A DNA stretch of 64,000 nt from Pseudomonadota bacterium. Lineage in GTDB: Bacteria > Pseudomonadota > Gammaproteobacteria > Competibacterales > Competibacteraceae. A program made the translations under genes and the position numbers. Below, one piece after another: positions 1 through 9,798 of the stretch. Under the pieces are notes generated by a model that saw only the letters and a list, made by a program, of their open reading frames with translations, did not search any database and had not been told where the DNA came from. Numbering within the stretch: position 1 is the first letter of the stretch; every line of letters begins with the position of its first letter. Location: NCBI GenBank assembly GCA_022709365.1, contig JAKLIY010000007.1, positions 61,074 to 125,073 on the forward strand, given 5' to 3'.

Positions 1-1
1 C

Positions 2-628
2 GCCCCGCGCCAGTTCAAACCGGGCACGCCGGGCGAGGCGCGCAATCTGCGCCTGGAATTGAAAGTGATCGCCGATGTGGGTCTGCTGGGTATGCCCAAT
101 GCGGGCAAGTCCACCCTGATTCGCGCCGTGTCCGCCGCCCGGCCCAAAATCGCTGATTATCCCTTCACCACCCTGCACCCCAATCTGGGCGTGGTGCGGG
201 TCGGGCCGTTGAAAAGCTTTGTGATGGCCGACATTCCAGGGCTGATCGAAGGTGCGGCGGACGGGGCGGGCCTGGGCATCCAGTTCCTGCGCCATTTGAG
301 CCGCACGCGACTGTTGCTGCATCTGGTCGATGTTTCGCCCTACAGCGACAGCAGCGATCCGGTGAACGATGTCACAGTCATTTTCGGCGAATTGACCCGA
401 TACAGCGCCGAACTGGCCGGCCGTGAACGCTGGCTGGTGTTGAACAAACTGGATTTATTGCCAGAGGAACAACGGGCGGCGCGCACGGCAGAGATCGTCG
501 CGGCGCTCAACTGGACCGGACCGGTCTTCGGCATTGCCGCTATCGACGGCGCGGGTACCGAGGCGCTGATCCACGCAGTGATGGACCGCCTGGAAGAGAT
601 ACAGCAAGTAGCGAGTGGTGAGTCGTGA
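2..628 (+). CDS. obgE: GTPase Obg/CgtA, C-terminal part (5' end outside window)
   Basis: Obg-family GTPase that binds the large ribosomal subunit and links ribosome maturation to growth. The visible frame is open from base 2, so the glycine-rich Obg fold lies upstream. The end of that fold ([15 protein letters not shown]) is followed by the G domain: G1 [10 protein letters not shown]2 around [12 protein letters not shown]3 DIPGLIEGA and G4 NKLD. The TTG at 59 lies inside the conserved junction and is not the start. The stop overlaps the proB start by 14 nt, suggesting co-transcription. No extended C-terminal domain is present, so it is a short Obg. Family assignment is secure. Confidence 0.96.
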   Translation, partial: APRQFKPGTPGEARNLRLELKVIADVGLLGMPNAGKSTLIRAVSAARPKIADYPFTTLHPNLGVVRVGPLKSFVMADIPGLIEGAADGAGLGIQFLRHLSRTRLLLHLVDVSPYSDSSDPVNDVTVIFGELTRYSAELAGRERWLVLNKLDLLPEEQRAARTAEIVAALNWTGPVFGIAAIDGAGTEALIHAVMDRLEEIQQVASGES

Positions 629-1769
629 GGTCGGTGTAGTGTTTAATAAAAACCGTGAACAACTGGGCGCGGCCCACCGCTGGGTGGTCAAGATCGGCAG
701 CGCCATGATCACCAATGAGGGGCAGGGGCTGGATAATCTCTCCATCGACGCCTGGGTGGCGCAGATGGCGGAACTGCATCAATCCGGTCGGGAACTGCTG
801 CTGGTGACTTCCGGGGCGGTGGCCGAAGGCATGAAGCGGCTCGGCTGGCGGCAGCGACCAACCGCCCTGGCTGATTTGCAGGCGGCGGCGGCGGTCGGGC
901 AAATGGGTTTGGTGCAGGCCTGGGAATCGGCCTTTGAGCGCCATGGCATTCAGACCGCACAGGTTTTGCTGACTCATGAGGATGCTGCGGATCGGCAACG
1001 CTATCTCAATATCCGCAACACCTTGCGTACTTTGCTGCGACTGCGGGTCGTGCCGGTGATCAATGAAAACGACACGGTGGCCTTCGAGGAAATCCGCTTT
1101 GGCGACAACGATACACTGGGCGCGCTGGTGGCGAATCTGGTCGAGGCGGAACTGTATGTCATACTCACCGATCAGCAGGGCTTGTACGATAAAAATCCCC
1201 GTGAATTTCTGGATGCCCGGCTGATCAGCGAAGGTCGGGCCGGTGATGCGCTATTGGAAACCATGGCGAGCGGTGGAACTGGCGCGCTGGGCAGCGGTGG
1301 AATGATGACCAAGCTGCATGCAGCGTCCAGGGCGGCGCGTTCCGGGGCCTTTACCTTGCTGGCTTGGGGCCGGGAACCCGAAATATTGCGGCGGGTGGCG
1401 GCGGGCGAGGCGCTGGGCACCCTGCTGCGGCCCAGTCAGAGTCCAGTGGCGGCTCGCAAGCAGTGGTTGGCGGTGCAACTTCAGGTGCGGGGTCGGCTGC
1501 ATCTGGACGCCGGCGCGGTGCGGGCGTTGCGGACAGCGGGTAAAAGTTTGCTGCCCGTCGGGGTCACGGCTATTGAGGGTCAATTTGCCCGGGGCGATCT
1601 AGCCGCTTGCCTGGATCCAAATGGGATCGAAGTCGCACGCGGGCTGGTCAACTACGATACCGAACAGGCGTTGCTGCTGATCGGCAAGACCACCCGCCGG
1701 ATTGAGGAACTGCTGGGGCCAGTTGATGACCCGGAACTGATTCACCGGGACAATCTGGTAGTGATTTGA
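615..1769 (+). CDS. proB: Glutamate 5-kinase
   Basis: Phosphorylates glutamate to gamma-glutamyl phosphate, the first step of proline synthesis, in the cytoplasm. The 384-residue length fits the long form with an amino-acid-kinase domain (about residues 20-280; [39 protein letters not shown]) and a C-terminal PUA domain (about 290-370). The GTG start at 615 lies inside the obg 3' end; a slightly later GTG is possible because the first 15 residues are not conserved. The obg-proB order is common in gammaproteobacteria. proA is not adjacent. Known control is proline feedback on the enzyme; no regulatory site is visible. Confidence 0.96.
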   Translation: MVSREVGVVFNKNREQLGAAHRWVVKIGSAMITNEGQGLDNLSIDAWVAQMAELHQSGRELLLVTSGAVAEGMKRLGWRQRPTALADLQAAAAVGQMGLVQAWESAFERHGIQTAQVLLTHEDAADRQRYLNIRNTLRTLLRLRVVPVINENDTVAFEEIRFGDNDTLGALVANLVEAELYVILTDQQGLYDKNPREFLDARLISEGRAGDALLETMASGGTGALGSGGMMTKLHAASRAARSGAFTLLAWGREPEILRRVAAGEALGTLLRPSQSPVAARKQWLAVQLQVRGRLHLDAGAVRALRTAGKSLLPVGVTAIEGQFARGDLAACLDPNGIEVARGLVNYDTEQALLLIGKTTRRIEELLGPVDDPELIHRDNLVVI

Positions 1770-1792
1770 ACGGTATGACGGATAAGAAAAAC

Positions 1793-1869
1793 TGGCGCGC
1801 CCGGCGGGACTCGAACCCACGACCTTTGGCTTCGGAGGCCAACACTCTATCCAACTGAGCTACGGGCGC
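1793..1869 (-). tRNA. tRNA-Arg (anticodon CCG), CCA encoded
   Basis: On the minus strand this folds as a complete cloverleaf: acceptor GCGCCCG pairs with CGGGCGC, then discriminator G and an encoded CCA. The anticodon stem TTGGC/GCCAA encloses loop CTCCGAA with anticodon CCG, and the T-arm reads GTGGGTTCGAGTCCC. It decodes CGG, a common codon at this base composition. A short T run (GTTTTTC) follows the CCA directly. It converges with proB. Confidence 0.95.
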
Positions 1870-2184
1870 TTGGGGAAAGGATGTTAAGGATACCGGTAAT
1901 TGTCTATTGCCGTCCAGCACCTCGATGATATTTTTATCCGCCGTCCACGAGGCTTTCAGTAAACCGGCATCAGCGTACCTGTTTCAGGCACGGCCAAATA
2001 ACGTTATCATTAGTGATGTTTAGTTTGACCCAAACCACAAGATAACAAGCCCAAATCCAGACCTTCCCACCAACGGCGCTCCCGCCAGGACTCGCGCTCG
2101 ATCCATGGAACACCAATCGAGTCAGGTTCGCCGCCACGCCGCCGGGGATGTGCAGGTTGAGAATGCGCTCAGTGAGGTGAGAGT
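1870..2184. other. Intergenic region upstream of cytochrome c5 gene
   Basis: A stretch of 315 bases between the divergent tRNA-Arg and cytochrome genes. The only coding signal is a 27-codon frame from ATG 2105 whose stop codon (GTGTGA, 2185-2188) overlaps the cytochrome start. That could be a translationally coupled leader or chance. No clear promoter, riboswitch or strong hairpin was recognised. Confidence 0.4.
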
Positions 2185-2703
2185 GTGAGTTCGCAAGTCG
2201 ATAAATCTGTTGTCACCACGTCCGTCACCCTGCTCTCGGCGTTGGTGCTGCTGGCGACCGTGTTATTCCTGGTTGCCGCCCTCATCGGCGTCGTCAACAG
2301 CGTCGCCCCCGATGACGGCTCGCGCAAGCAAACTGCGGTACTCGACCGCATCCAGCCGGTGGCGCGGGTATCGACCGCCCTGCCCAAGCCGGCCGGCGAG
2401 GTGAAAATGACCGGCCAGGAGGTCTACAACAAGGTCTGCACCGCCTGTCATGCCGCTGGCGTGTTAGGCGCGCCCAAGGTCGGCGACAAGGCGCTGTGGG
2501 AACCCCGATTCGCCCAAGGTCTGGATACGCTGGTCACTCACGCCGTGACCGGCATTCGCGCCATGCCCGCCAAGGGTGGCGATCCATCGCTGACCGAGAC
2601 CCATATCAAGAATGCGGTTGTCTACATGCTCAGCGAAACAGGCATTAAGACCGACGCGGCACCGGCCCCCACTGCCGAAGCGGTGCCTGCTGCCCCGCAA
2701 TAA
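2185..2703 (+). CDS. Membrane-anchored cytochrome c5-type monohaem protein
   Basis: Small electron carrier on the periplasmic face of the inner membrane. Residues about 10-40 form one hydrophobic anchor (VTLLSALVLLATVLFLVAAL). A linker follows, then a class I cytochrome c domain with the single haem site CTACH near residue 90 and a distal Met in the RAMPAKGG loop, typical of cytochrome c5. The C-terminus is an Ala/Pro-rich tail. The GTG start is preceded by GTGAGGTGAG as ribosome site. A rho-independent terminator follows at once, so it is probably monocistronic. The exact partner oxidase cannot be told from sequence. Confidence 0.88.
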   Translation: MSSQVDKSVVTTSVTLLSALVLLATVLFLVAALIGVVNSVAPDDGSRKQTAVLDRIQPVARVSTALPKPAGEVKMTGQEVYNKVCTACHAAGVLGAPKVGDKALWEPRFAQGLDTLVTHAVTGIRAMPAKGGDPSLTETHIKNAVVYMLSETGIKTDAAPAPTAEAVPAAPQ

Positions 2704-2730
2704 CTCATCGCTTTTCATGATGTCCACTGA

Positions 2731-2762
2731 AGGGCCATCCTCCGGGATGGCCTTTCGTTTTT
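2731..2762 (+). terminator. Rho-independent terminator after cytochrome c5 gene
   Basis: Perfect 8-bp stem GGCCATCC / GGATGGCC with tetraloop TCCG (2733-2752), followed by TTTCGTTTTT. It ends 13 bp before the ABC transporter start codon, so the two genes are transcriptionally separate. Confidence 0.9.
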
Positions 2763-2775
2763 CAGGCGAACCGCC

Positions 2776-4596
2776 ATGCGTCCCGATCTTCGCTATACCG
2801 AATCCCCGCATCATGAACGTCGCGACTGGGCGAACCTGCGCGCTTTATTGCCCTATCTCTGGGAATATCGTGGCCGAGTGTTGCTGGCGCTTGGCTGCCT
2901 GGTGTTCGCCAAGGTCGCCAATATCGGCGTGCCGCTGGTGCTCAAGGGGATTGTCGATAGCCTTGACGCCCATCGGTCGGCGGCCATCGCCCTGCCAGCG
3001 ACCCTGCTGCTGGCCTATGGCGCGCTGAAACTGGGCAATGCCCTGTTCAGCGAGTTGCGCGATGTGCTGTTCGCCCGGGTGCGCTACCGGGCCATGCGCC
3101 GGTTGACGGTGCGTACCCTGGCGCACCTGCATGATTTATCGCTGCGCTTCCACCTGGAGCGGAAAACCGGGGCCATCAGCCGTGATTTGGAACGGGGCGC
3201 ACGCAGCCTGAGCACTCTGCTCAACTATTTGGCCTTCAGCATTTTGCCGGTGTTGATTGAATTTCTGTTGGCGGCAGTGCTGCTGCTGGGCCGCTACCCG
3301 ACAGTATTCACGATGATCGTCTTCGGCAGTGTCATCGCCTATGTCGCCTTCACTCTGGCGATCACGAATTGGCGGATGGAGCATCGCCATTTGATGAACC
3401 GGCTGGAATCACAGGCTAACAATGAAGCCATCGACAGCCTGATCAATTACGAAACGGTCAAATACTTCGGCAACGAGGACTGGGAGCTGCGGCGCTGCGA
3501 TGCGACTTTGGCCGGTTGGGAGAACAGCGCGGTGTTAAGCCAGACGTCGATGTCCGCGCTCAACTTCGGCCAAGGCGCGATCATCGCGGTCGGCGTCACG
3601 CTGATCCTGTTCGCCGCCGCCGGGCAGGTTGCCGCTGGCCAATTGACGCTGGGCGATCTGGTGCTGGTCAATGCGCTGCTGCTGCAACTGTTCATTCCGC
3701 TGAATTTTCTCGGCATCGTTTACCGCCAGATCAAATACGCGCTGGCCGATATGGACGATTTGATCCGCCTGTTTGAACGCACCCCGGAAATCCGCGATGC
3801 GCCGGACGTCGTTCCATTGCAGGTGACGCAGGGCGAACTGCGGTTTGAGAACGTGGATTTTGCCTATCAGCCGGATCGGCAAATCCTGTTTGAGGTCAGC
3901 TTTACTGTGCCGCCGGGCCGTAAACTGGCGGTAGTCGGGGCCAGCGGGGCGGGAAAATCGACCTTGGCGCGGTTGCTGTTCCGGTTCTACGAAGTGAACG
4001 GCGGGCGCGTGCTCATCGACGGGCAGGATCTGCGGAACGTGACCCAGCAGAGTTTGCGGGCTGCTATCGGTATCGTTCCACAGGATACCGTGCTGTTTAA
4101 CGATACGCTGTATTACAACTTGGCCTACGCCCGGCCTGACGCCAGCCGCGAGGAGATTGCCGCTGCCGCCCGAATGGCACAACTACATGATTTCATAAAT
4201 GAATTACCCGCTGGTTATGACACGGTGGTGGGGGAGCGCGGTTTAAAATTGTCGGGCGGCGAGAAACAACGGGTGGCGATTGCCCGGGCCATTCTCAAGC
4301 GTCCGCGCATCCTGATTTTTGACGAAGCGACCTCGGCGCTGGACAGTCAGTCTGAACAGGCTATTTTGCAAGCGTTACGCGCAGTGGCCACTGATCATAC
4401 GACGCTGGTCATCGCCCACCGGCTATCTACCATTGTCGACGCCGACCAGATTCTGGTACTGGAACAGGGCCGGGTGCGGGAACAGGGCAGTCATCGGGAA
4501 TTGCTGCAACAGGATGGGATGTACGCCCAGATGTGGGCCTTGCAACAACAAGAGCAGGCCGTGCGCGCAGAGGAGCAATTGCTGGGGCTGGATTGA
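2776..4596 (+). CDS. ABC exporter, Atm1/HMT1 type (fused permease-ATPase)
   Basis: Half-size ABC exporter, 606 residues, expected to work as a homodimer in the inner membrane. The transmembrane domain spans about 30-330 (six helices), then the nucleotide-binding domain: Walker A GASGAGKST near 392, Q-loop VPQDTVLF, signature LSGGEKQR, Walker B ILIFDEATSALD, H-loop IAHRLST. Residues such as NYETVKYFGNE and the long soluble N-terminus match the ABCB7/Atm1 family, which exports glutathione-linked sulfur or metal compounds. The ATG follows the terminator by 13 bp, so its promoter must be very close or read-through occurs. Substrate is inferred from family only. Confidence 0.92.
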   Translation: MRPDLRYTESPHHERRDWANLRALLPYLWEYRGRVLLALGCLVFAKVANIGVPLVLKGIVDSLDAHRSAAIALPATLLLAYGALKLGNALFSELRDVLFARVRYRAMRRLTVRTLAHLHDLSLRFHLERKTGAISRDLERGARSLSTLLNYLAFSILPVLIEFLLAAVLLLGRYPTVFTMIVFGSVIAYVAFTLAITNWRMEHRHLMNRLESQANNEAIDSLINYETVKYFGNEDWELRRCDATLAGWENSAVLSQTSMSALNFGQGAIIAVGVTLILFAAAGQVAAGQLTLGDLVLVNALLLQLFIPLNFLGIVYRQIKYALADMDDLIRLFERTPEIRDAPDVVPLQVTQGELRFENVDFAYQPDRQILFEVSFTVPPGRKLAVVGASGAGKSTLARLLFRFYEVNGGRVLIDGQDLRNVTQQSLRAAIGIVPQDTVLFNDTLYYNLAYARPDASREEIAAAARMAQLHDFINELPAGYDTVVGERGLKLSGGEKQRVAIARAILKRPRILIFDEATSALDSQSEQAILQALRAVATDHTTLVIAHRLSTIVDADQILVLEQGRVREQGSHRELLQQDGMYAQMWALQQQEQAVRAEEQLLGLD

Positions 4597-4601
4597 GGGA
4601 A

Positions 4602-4832
4602 TTATTCACCAAACGTCAGCAACGCCCGTTCGGTTTCGCCGAGCATCACCTGCACCCCGGCCTGTTGGCGATGCAGCCAGGCCAGCCGCTCGTGCCGGTC
4701 GGTAAAATCCTCCTCATCGCCTTCGACAACGCTTTCCAAAAGAGCGGTCAGATCAACGACCGCATCTTCCAGTTCATCGAGTTGCTCCAACAATTCGCGC
4801 TGTTGGCTACGCAGTTCGTGAAATATCGCCAT
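4602..4832 (-). CDS. Small acidic coiled-coil protein of unknown function
   Basis: A 76-residue cytoplasmic protein starting MAIFHELRSQQRELLEQLDELEDAV. It is rich in Glu, Leu and Gln with heptad-like spacing, so two helices in a coiled coil or hairpin are likely. The start at 4832 is chosen because GGAG lies about 8 nt upstream; the open frame extends upstream to 4988 but that part looks non-coding and overlaps a dispersed palindrome. It ends 5 bp from the converging ABC gene. No family was recognised and no function is proposed. Confidence 0.6.
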   Translation of the reverse strand: MAIFHELRSQQRELLEQLDELEDAVVDLTALLESVVEGDEEDFTDRHERLAWLHRQQAGVQVMLGETERALLTFGE

Positions 4833-4892
4833 CGCCCTACTCCGGAAGAAGCTGATTACTAGTGAGCTGCCGCACAAATTTTGATCGGTTCT

Positions 4893-4919
4893 CGTTCCCG
4901 CGCTCCAGCGTGGGAATGC
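4893..4919. repeat. Dispersed palindromic repeat, family C
   Basis: GTTCCCGCGCTCCAGCGTGGGAA-type palindrome in the gap between the small coiled-coil gene and the polyferredoxin. A diverged copy lies at 59914-59940. Confidence 0.65.
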
Positions 4920-4997
4920 CGCCCAGTCGCTCCAGCGGCCCGAATGATCCCAATAAATGAGAAAATTATTTAGGAACAATCTATTCATTAGCGGTGA

Positions 4998-6623
4998 TCA
5001 GAAGGGAAATTCACCATGTGCTTCATGTTCAAGCGGTTTAGCCTGGGGTCGTCGGGCTTGTTGATGGACTGGATGCCCCTCGACATAAATTGCTCGGTGG
5101 GGTCGGGCCGGACAGGCGTTTTCGCAAGCCCCGCAACCGACACATAATCCCGGCCGCATTTCGGGAATGGTCAGGCCATCCCGGTAGGGAACCATGTGCA
5201 CCGCCTTGGTAGGACAGTACTCGTCGCAAGCCCCACAGGCGGTGTGGTCAGTATAGACAATGCAGTTTTCCCGGATGAACTGGGCCACACCGAGTTGCAC
5301 GGTCTGCTTGGCGGCCAGTTCCAGCGGACGCAGCGCGCCGGTCGGGCAGACTTGCCCGCAGCGGTTACATTCATAGCTGCAATAGCCAGCAGTGAAATCC
5401 AGATGTGGTTGCAGCAACCCGGACAGCCCGTAGTCCAGCAAGGCCGGCTGTAATACACCGTAGGGACAGGCGCTGACGCATAAATGGCAGGCGATACATA
5501 AATCGTTAAACCGGGCAATGTTGCCCGCACCCGGCGGCGCAACCGGCACGGTTCGGGCGTTCGCCACCGTAGTAGGAACACGGTTATGGGGTTTGGCCTC
5601 GCCACTGCTGGAGTCGGCTAATCCCGCCAGACCGGCTACTGTCACCATTGCCCCACGCAACAACGCCCGCCGTGATACCCCCTTCTCCCCTTGTATGCGC
5701 TGTGATACTCCCCTCTCCCTTGGTGGGAGAGGGATTGGGGTTGAGGGGGGATGTGGCGGTGAAGAGTATGACCATGCATACCCAATCCCATGCGCATCGC
5801 AAACAGTGATGCAATTGAAGCAGGCCACGCAGCGGCTGAAATCCACTTTCTGAGTTTTCAAATGAATGCAACCCGCCTTGCAATGAATTGAGCAATGAGC
5901 GCACAGGGTGCAGGCATTCTTGGGAATACGAATTTTGAACAGAGCGAAGCGCGAAATCAGACCGAGCAACGTACCTACTGGACAGAGCGTGTTGCAAAAT
6001 AGTCGGCCTTTAAATGCGCTTATCCAGACCAGTCCAATCAGGAACAGTGCTGGAAAAATCAGCGTCACCAGTGAGGGCGCTTTCCAGGATAGAGGAAACG
6101 GCCCGTTAATGCCCAAACCGTTCATTAATTCGCCGACGCCGTTGTGGGCAACGATGTAGAGTGGCCGCAATAAACCCCCGGCTATCCGGCCAAAATTACT
6201 GAAAGGATCGAGCAGGGTTACAGCCAATAGGCTGCCGCTCAGGAACAGTCCCACGGTCAGCGCCAACACCCCATAACGCCAGGCGTCATGCGGTTTCTGG
6301 TAACGGAATTTAACCCGACGCGGCTTGCGTAATTTGTCGGCGATACGAATGATGATGTCCTGCAAGGTTCCGAGCGGGCAGATCATCGAGCAATAAACCC
6401 GGCCAAACAGGAAGGTCAGCGCCAGCACCGCGAGAAAGCCGGTCGCTGTCCAGGCCAGGGTCTGGGTGAAGTTCAGCAGTGAAGGAATGAATTGCGGATA
6501 CAACGCTGCTGTCGCAGCGGGCGTCTCGCCGATTTGGTCAAAATCGACAAACAGCAGGGCGATCAATGCCAGAAAAGTCAGTGAGGCTAAAACCCGGATT
6601 TTCTTTAGCCATAGTTGATTCAT
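4998..6623 (-). CDS. Membrane polyferredoxin, NapH-like with C-terminal NapG-like Fe-S domains
   Basis: Predicted electron-transfer protein of 541 residues. The N-terminal half resembles NapH/CcoG: about five membrane segments with cysteine motifs CSMICPLG and CNTLCPVG, then 4Fe-4S sites CTLCAHCSIHC and CVACFNCITVC. The second half has a twin-arginine-like hydrophobic stretch (SRRALLRGAMVTVAGLAG, about 310-330) followed by more Fe-S sites (CIACHLCVSACP, CSYECNRCGQVCP, CGACDEYC, CVGCGACENACP), as in NapG/MauM ferredoxins. It looks like a membrane electron hub fused to a periplasmic ferredoxin. About 30 residues just before the Arg pair (PPHPPSTPIPLPPRERG...) are encoded by a palindromic repeat. 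No nap genes are adjacent, so the partner is unknown. Confidence 0.85.
   Translation of the reverse strand: MNQLWLKKIRVLASLTFLALIALLFVDFDQIGETPAATAALYPQFIPSLLNFTQTLAWTATGFLAVLALTFLFGRVYCSMICPLGTLQDIIIRIADKLRKPRRVKFRYQKPHDAWRYGVLALTVGLFLSGSLLAVTLLDPFSNFGRIAGGLLRPLYIVAHNGVGELMNGLGINGPFPLSWKAPSLVTLIFPALFLIGLVWISAFKGRLFCNTLCPVGTLLGLISRFALFKIRIPKNACTLCAHCSIHCKAGCIHLKTQKVDFSRCVACFNCITVCDAHGIGYAWSYSSPPHPPSTPIPLPPRERGVSQRIQGEKGVSRRALLRGAMVTVAGLAGLADSSSGEAKPHNRVPTTVANARTVPVAPPGAGNIARFNDLCIACHLCVSACPYGVLQPALLDYGLSGLLQPHLDFTAGYCSYECNRCGQVCPTGALRPLELAAKQTVQLGVAQFIRENCIVYTDHTACGACDEYCPTKAVHMVPYRDGLTIPEMRPGLCVGCGACENACPARPHRAIYVEGHPVHQQARRPQAKPLEHEAHGEFPF
5676..5753. repeat. Palindromic repeat, family A, inside the polyferredoxin gene
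   Basis: Core CCCTCTCCC..GGGAGAGGG hairpin at 5711-5733 with a degenerate half-copy (CCCCTTCTCCCCTTG) to its left and the G-rich tail GGGGTTGAGGGGGG to its right. The same architecture recurs at 11431, 14881, 18736, 22431, 29046, 45718 and 60573. Here it is read through in frame. Confidence 0.85.
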
Positions 6624-6715
6624 AATAATCTGGTCTATTTATGGAATAGTGACCTCAAAAAAACTACCACTTGTTACTGTGTCTATAGCATAATTAATTT
6701 TTGCAATTACTTTTT

Positions 6716-6967
6716 TTATGCGTAACCAACTGGTGGATGACAATACAATAATAGCGATGCCAGATTTTTAGCAGCATAGTCGAGAACCATACGTACTTGA
6801 CTGAGAGTGACTCCCGGAAACCACTCCATGAACTGAGAGATTTGTGCGCCATCCTCAAGATTTTCAAACAATGCTGACACAGGAATGCGCGTACCGCGAA
6901 AGACCCAAATACCGCCCAAACGCTGGGGGTCGCGTTCGACCGCTGGGCATAACGACCAGTCGAGCAT
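6716..6967 (-). CDS. DUF433 (VapB45-like) antitoxin-type protein
   Basis: An 83-residue protein with the DUF433 signature: ERDPQRLGGIWVFRGTRIPV followed by ALFENLEDGAQISQFMEWFPGV. DUF433 is a winged-helix-like fold usually found as the antitoxin partner of a DUF5615 PIN-like nuclease. The start has AGGAAAAG about 8 nt upstream. No PIN-like partner follows on the minus strand (6624-6715 is AT-rich and without a gene), so this is either an orphan antitoxin or a stand-alone regulator. The C-terminal 12 residues (LYCHPPVGYA) look atypical and may be a replaced tail. Confidence 0.8.
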   Translation of the reverse strand: MLDWSLCPAVERDPQRLGGIWVFRGTRIPVSALFENLEDGAQISQFMEWFPGVTLSQVRMVLDYAAKNLASLLLYCHPPVGYA

Positions 6968-7024
6968 GGCTCTTTTCCTCAGTTGAATTTTGCCGAAACA
7001 ACAAAGGCTTCAATGCACTTTCAG

Positions 7025-7047
7025 AAACCCCCGGCTTGCGCCGGGGT
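7025..7047 (-). terminator. Probable terminator of acnB
   Basis: On the minus strand, 15-20 bp after the acnB stop, CCCCGGC-GCAA-GCCGGGG forms a strong 7-bp stem with a GNRA-type loop, but only three T residues follow. It may act as a weak intrinsic terminator or an mRNA end stabiliser. Confidence 0.55.
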
Positions 7048-7061
7048 CTCGGTTTAACGCA

Positions 7062-9653
7062 TCACGCCGCCAGCTTCACCGTATCCGCGACTTCCTGATA
7101 CTCCGGCACCTGATTGAAATTCAGGTAGCGGTAGATTTCCGCGCCCTTGGCCCCAATCTCGCCCATGTACTTCATATACTCTTCAAAGGTCGGGATTTTG
7201 CCGAGCAGCGCGCAGACCGCCGCCAGTTCCGCCGAACTCAGGTACACATTCGCGCCCTTGCCCAGCCGGTTGGGGAAGTTACGGGTCGAGGTCGACACCA
7301 CGGTCGCGTTATCCGCCACTCGCGCCTGGTTGCCCATGCACAGCGAACAGCCGGGCATTTCCATCCGTGCACCCGCCGCGCCGTAGATGGCGTAATAACC
7401 TTCCTCGCTCAACTGGTGAGCATCCATCTTGGTCGGCGGGGAAATCCACAGCCGGGTTGGAATATTCGCCTGACCGCTCAGCACCTTGCCGGCAGCGCGG
7501 TAGTGGCCGATGTTGGTCATGCAGGAACCGATGAACACCTCGTCGATCTTTTCGCCGGCCACATCCGCCAGCGTCTTGACGTCGTCGGGATCGTTCGGGC
7601 AGGCCAGCAACGGTTCCTTGATCGCGCTGATGTCGATGTCGATCACCGCTGCATACTCAGCGTCAGCGTCCGGCTCCATCAACGTTGGATTCGCCAGCCA
7701 CTCTTCCATGCCCTTGATGCGCCGCTCTAGGGTCTTGGGGTCCGCATAGTCGTTGGCGATCATCCATTTGAGCAGGGTGATATTGCTATTCAGATACTCG
7801 ATGATCGGTTCCTTGTTCAGCCGCACTGTACAACCGGCGGCGGAGCGTTCGGCGGAAGCGTCGGACAGTTCAAACGCCTGTTCAACTTTCAGATCCGGCA
7901 GACCTTCAATTTCCAGAATGCGCCCGGAGAAGATGTTTTTCTTGCCTTCCTTCGCCACGGTCAGCAATCCGGACTGAATCGCCGCATAAGGGATGGCGTT
8001 GACTAGATCGCGCAGAGTGATACCGGGCTGCATCTGGCCCTTGAAGCGCACCAGCACCGATTCCGGCATGTCCAGCGGCATGGAGCCGGTCGCAGCAGCG
8101 AATGCCACCAGACCGGAACCGGCGGGGAAACTGATGCCAATCGGGAAACGGGTGTGCGAATCGCCGCCAGTGCCGACTGTATCCGGCAACAGCATCCGGT
8201 TCAGCCAGCTATGAATGATGCCATCGCCGGGCCGCAGCGCTACACCGCCGCGACTGGAGATAAAGTCGGGCAAGGTGTGATGGGTCTGCACATCCACTGG
8301 CTTGGGATAGGCGGCAGTGTGGCAGAACGACTGCATGACCAGATCAGCGGAGAAACCCAGGCAGGCCAGGTCTTTCAACTCGTCGCGAGTCATCGGGCCG
8401 GTGGTGTCCTGCGAACCCACAGTGGTCATCTTCGGCTCGCAGTAGATACCGGGGCGGACGCCAGCGACGCCGCACGCCTTGCCGACCATCTTCTGCGCCA
8501 AGGTGAAACCTTTGCCCGAATCGGTGGTGGGAACCGGGCGTTTGAACACCGCGGACGGGGCCAAGCCCTGTACTTCCCGCGCCCAGTCGGTCAGGCCGCG
8601 ACCGATGATCAGATTGATGCGCCCGCCGGCCTGCACTTCGTCGAGCAGTACGTTGGACTTGAAACCGAACCGGGTCAGTTCGGCGCCGCTGTCGTGATTC
8701 TTGACGACGCCCTGATAGGGGTAGATGTCGATGACATCGCCCATGTTCATCTGGGTCACGTCGCAATCGGTGATCGGCAACGCGCCAGCGTCTTCCTGGG
8801 TATTGAAGAAGATCGGCGCGATTTTGCCGCCCAGACAGTAACCGCCAAAGCGCTTGTTGGGGACATAGGGAATGTCCTCACCGGTCCACCACAGCACCGA
8901 GTTGGTGGCGGATTTGCGGCTGGAACCGGTGCCGACCACATCGCCGACGTAGGCCACTGGATGACCTTTTTTCTTCAGCGACTCAATCAGCTTGAGCGGG
9001 CCGATTTTGCCGGGTTCATCGGGTTCGATACCGGGGCGGGCCATTTTCAACATCGCCAGGCCGTGCAGCGGGATATCTGGCCGGCTCCAGGCGTCCGGGG
9101 CGGGAGACAGATCGTCAGTGTTGGTTTCGCCGGAGACTTTGAAAACGGTCACGGTGACTTTTTCCGGGACCTTGGGCCGGCTGGTGAACCATTCGGCTTC
9201 AGCCCAGGATTTCATAATTTGCCGGGCGTGGGCATTGCCGGCGTCGGCCTTGACCTTGACGCTGTGTCGATAGTCGAACATCAGCAAGGTGTGTGACAGC
9301 GCCTTGGCGGCGGCGGGCGCACATTCGGCATCGTCGAGCAGATCAATCAGCGACTGGATGTTATAGCCGCCGAGCATGGTGCCCAGCAGTTCCGTGGCGC
9401 GCACCCGGGAGATGAGCGGGGATTTCGCTTCGCCCTTGGCGACGGCGGTCAGGAAAGCAGCTTTAACGTAGGCGGCCTGGTCGACGCCAGCGGGGACTCG
9501 ATGGGTGATTAAATCAACGAGGAACGCTTCCTCGCCCTTGGGCGGATTTTTGAGCAGTTCGATCAGATCAGCGGTTTGCTGTGCGGAGAGCGGCAGCGCG
9601 GGAATACCCATAGCGGCACGTTCAGCAGCATGTTGGCGATAGTTTTCGAGCAC
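7062..9653 (-). CDS. acnB: Aconitate hydratase B
   Basis: TCA-cycle enzyme that isomerises citrate to isocitrate and may also hydrate 2-methyl-cis-aconitate. Its 863 residues match AcnB length. The domain order is AcnB-type: N-terminal HEAT-like domain (1-160), swivel domain (about 160-370), then the catalytic 4Fe-4S domains. Cluster ligands include the C of GSCMTNIGH and the pair in [10 protein letters not shown] near 765-775. The N-terminal [21 protein letters not shown] is characteristic. The gene stands alone, followed by a hairpin. AcnB can bind RNA when it loses its cluster, a known family property not visible here. Confidence 0.97.
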   Translation of the reverse strand: MLENYRQHAAERAAMGIPALPLSAQQTADLIELLKNPPKGEEAFLVDLITHRVPAGVDQAAYVKAAFLTAVAKGEAKSPLISRVRATELLGTMLGGYNIQSLIDLLDDAECAPAAAKALSHTLLMFDYRHSVKVKADAGNAHARQIMKSWAEAEWFTSRPKVPEKVTVTVFKVSGETNTDDLSPAPDAWSRPDIPLHGLAMLKMARPGIEPDEPGKIGPLKLIESLKKKGHPVAYVGDVVGTGSSRKSATNSVLWWTGEDIPYVPNKRFGGYCLGGKIAPIFFNTQEDAGALPITDCDVTQMNMGDVIDIYPYQGVVKNHDSGAELTRFGFKSNVLLDEVQAGGRINLIIGRGLTDWAREVQGLAPSAVFKRPVPTTDSGKGFTLAQKMVGKACGVAGVRPGIYCEPKMTTVGSQDTTGPMTRDELKDLACLGFSADLVMQSFCHTAAYPKPVDVQTHHTLPDFISSRGGVALRPGDGIIHSWLNRMLLPDTVGTGGDSHTRFPIGISFPAGSGLVAFAAATGSMPLDMPESVLVRFKGQMQPGITLRDLVNAIPYAAIQSGLLTVAKEGKKNIFSGRILEIEGLPDLKVEQAFELSDASAERSAAGCTVRLNKEPIIEYLNSNITLLKWMIANDYADPKTLERRIKGMEEWLANPTLMEPDADAEYAAVIDIDISAIKEPLLACPNDPDDVKTLADVAGEKIDEVFIGSCMTNIGHYRAAGKVLSGQANIPTRLWISPPTKMDAHQLSEEGYYAIYGAAGARMEMPGCSLCMGNQARVADNATVVSTSTRNFPNRLGKGANVYLSSAELAAVCALLGKIPTFEEYMKYMGEIGAKGAEIYRYLNFNQVPEYQEVADTVKLAA

Positions 9654-9798
9654 GGAGAAAACCCCTTTGATGGTATGGTTGCGGTGGATTCCCGCGACGC
9701 GGGGAAAATGAACGGAAATTATACGGGCAACCGGGGATAACCGGGTAGTTTCGGCGCTGACGCGGGGATTCCAGAAAAAACATTATCATCATCCAAGC

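Noticed and set aside
2105..2188. 27-codon leader frame overlapping the cytochrome start
   Set aside because: No ribosome site or conserved features; kept only as a remark.
8154..9296. 380-codon open frame on the plus strand
   Set aside because: Antisense to acnB in a GC-rich codon context; the minus strand encodes a clear, full-length aconitase and this frame has no recognisable domains.
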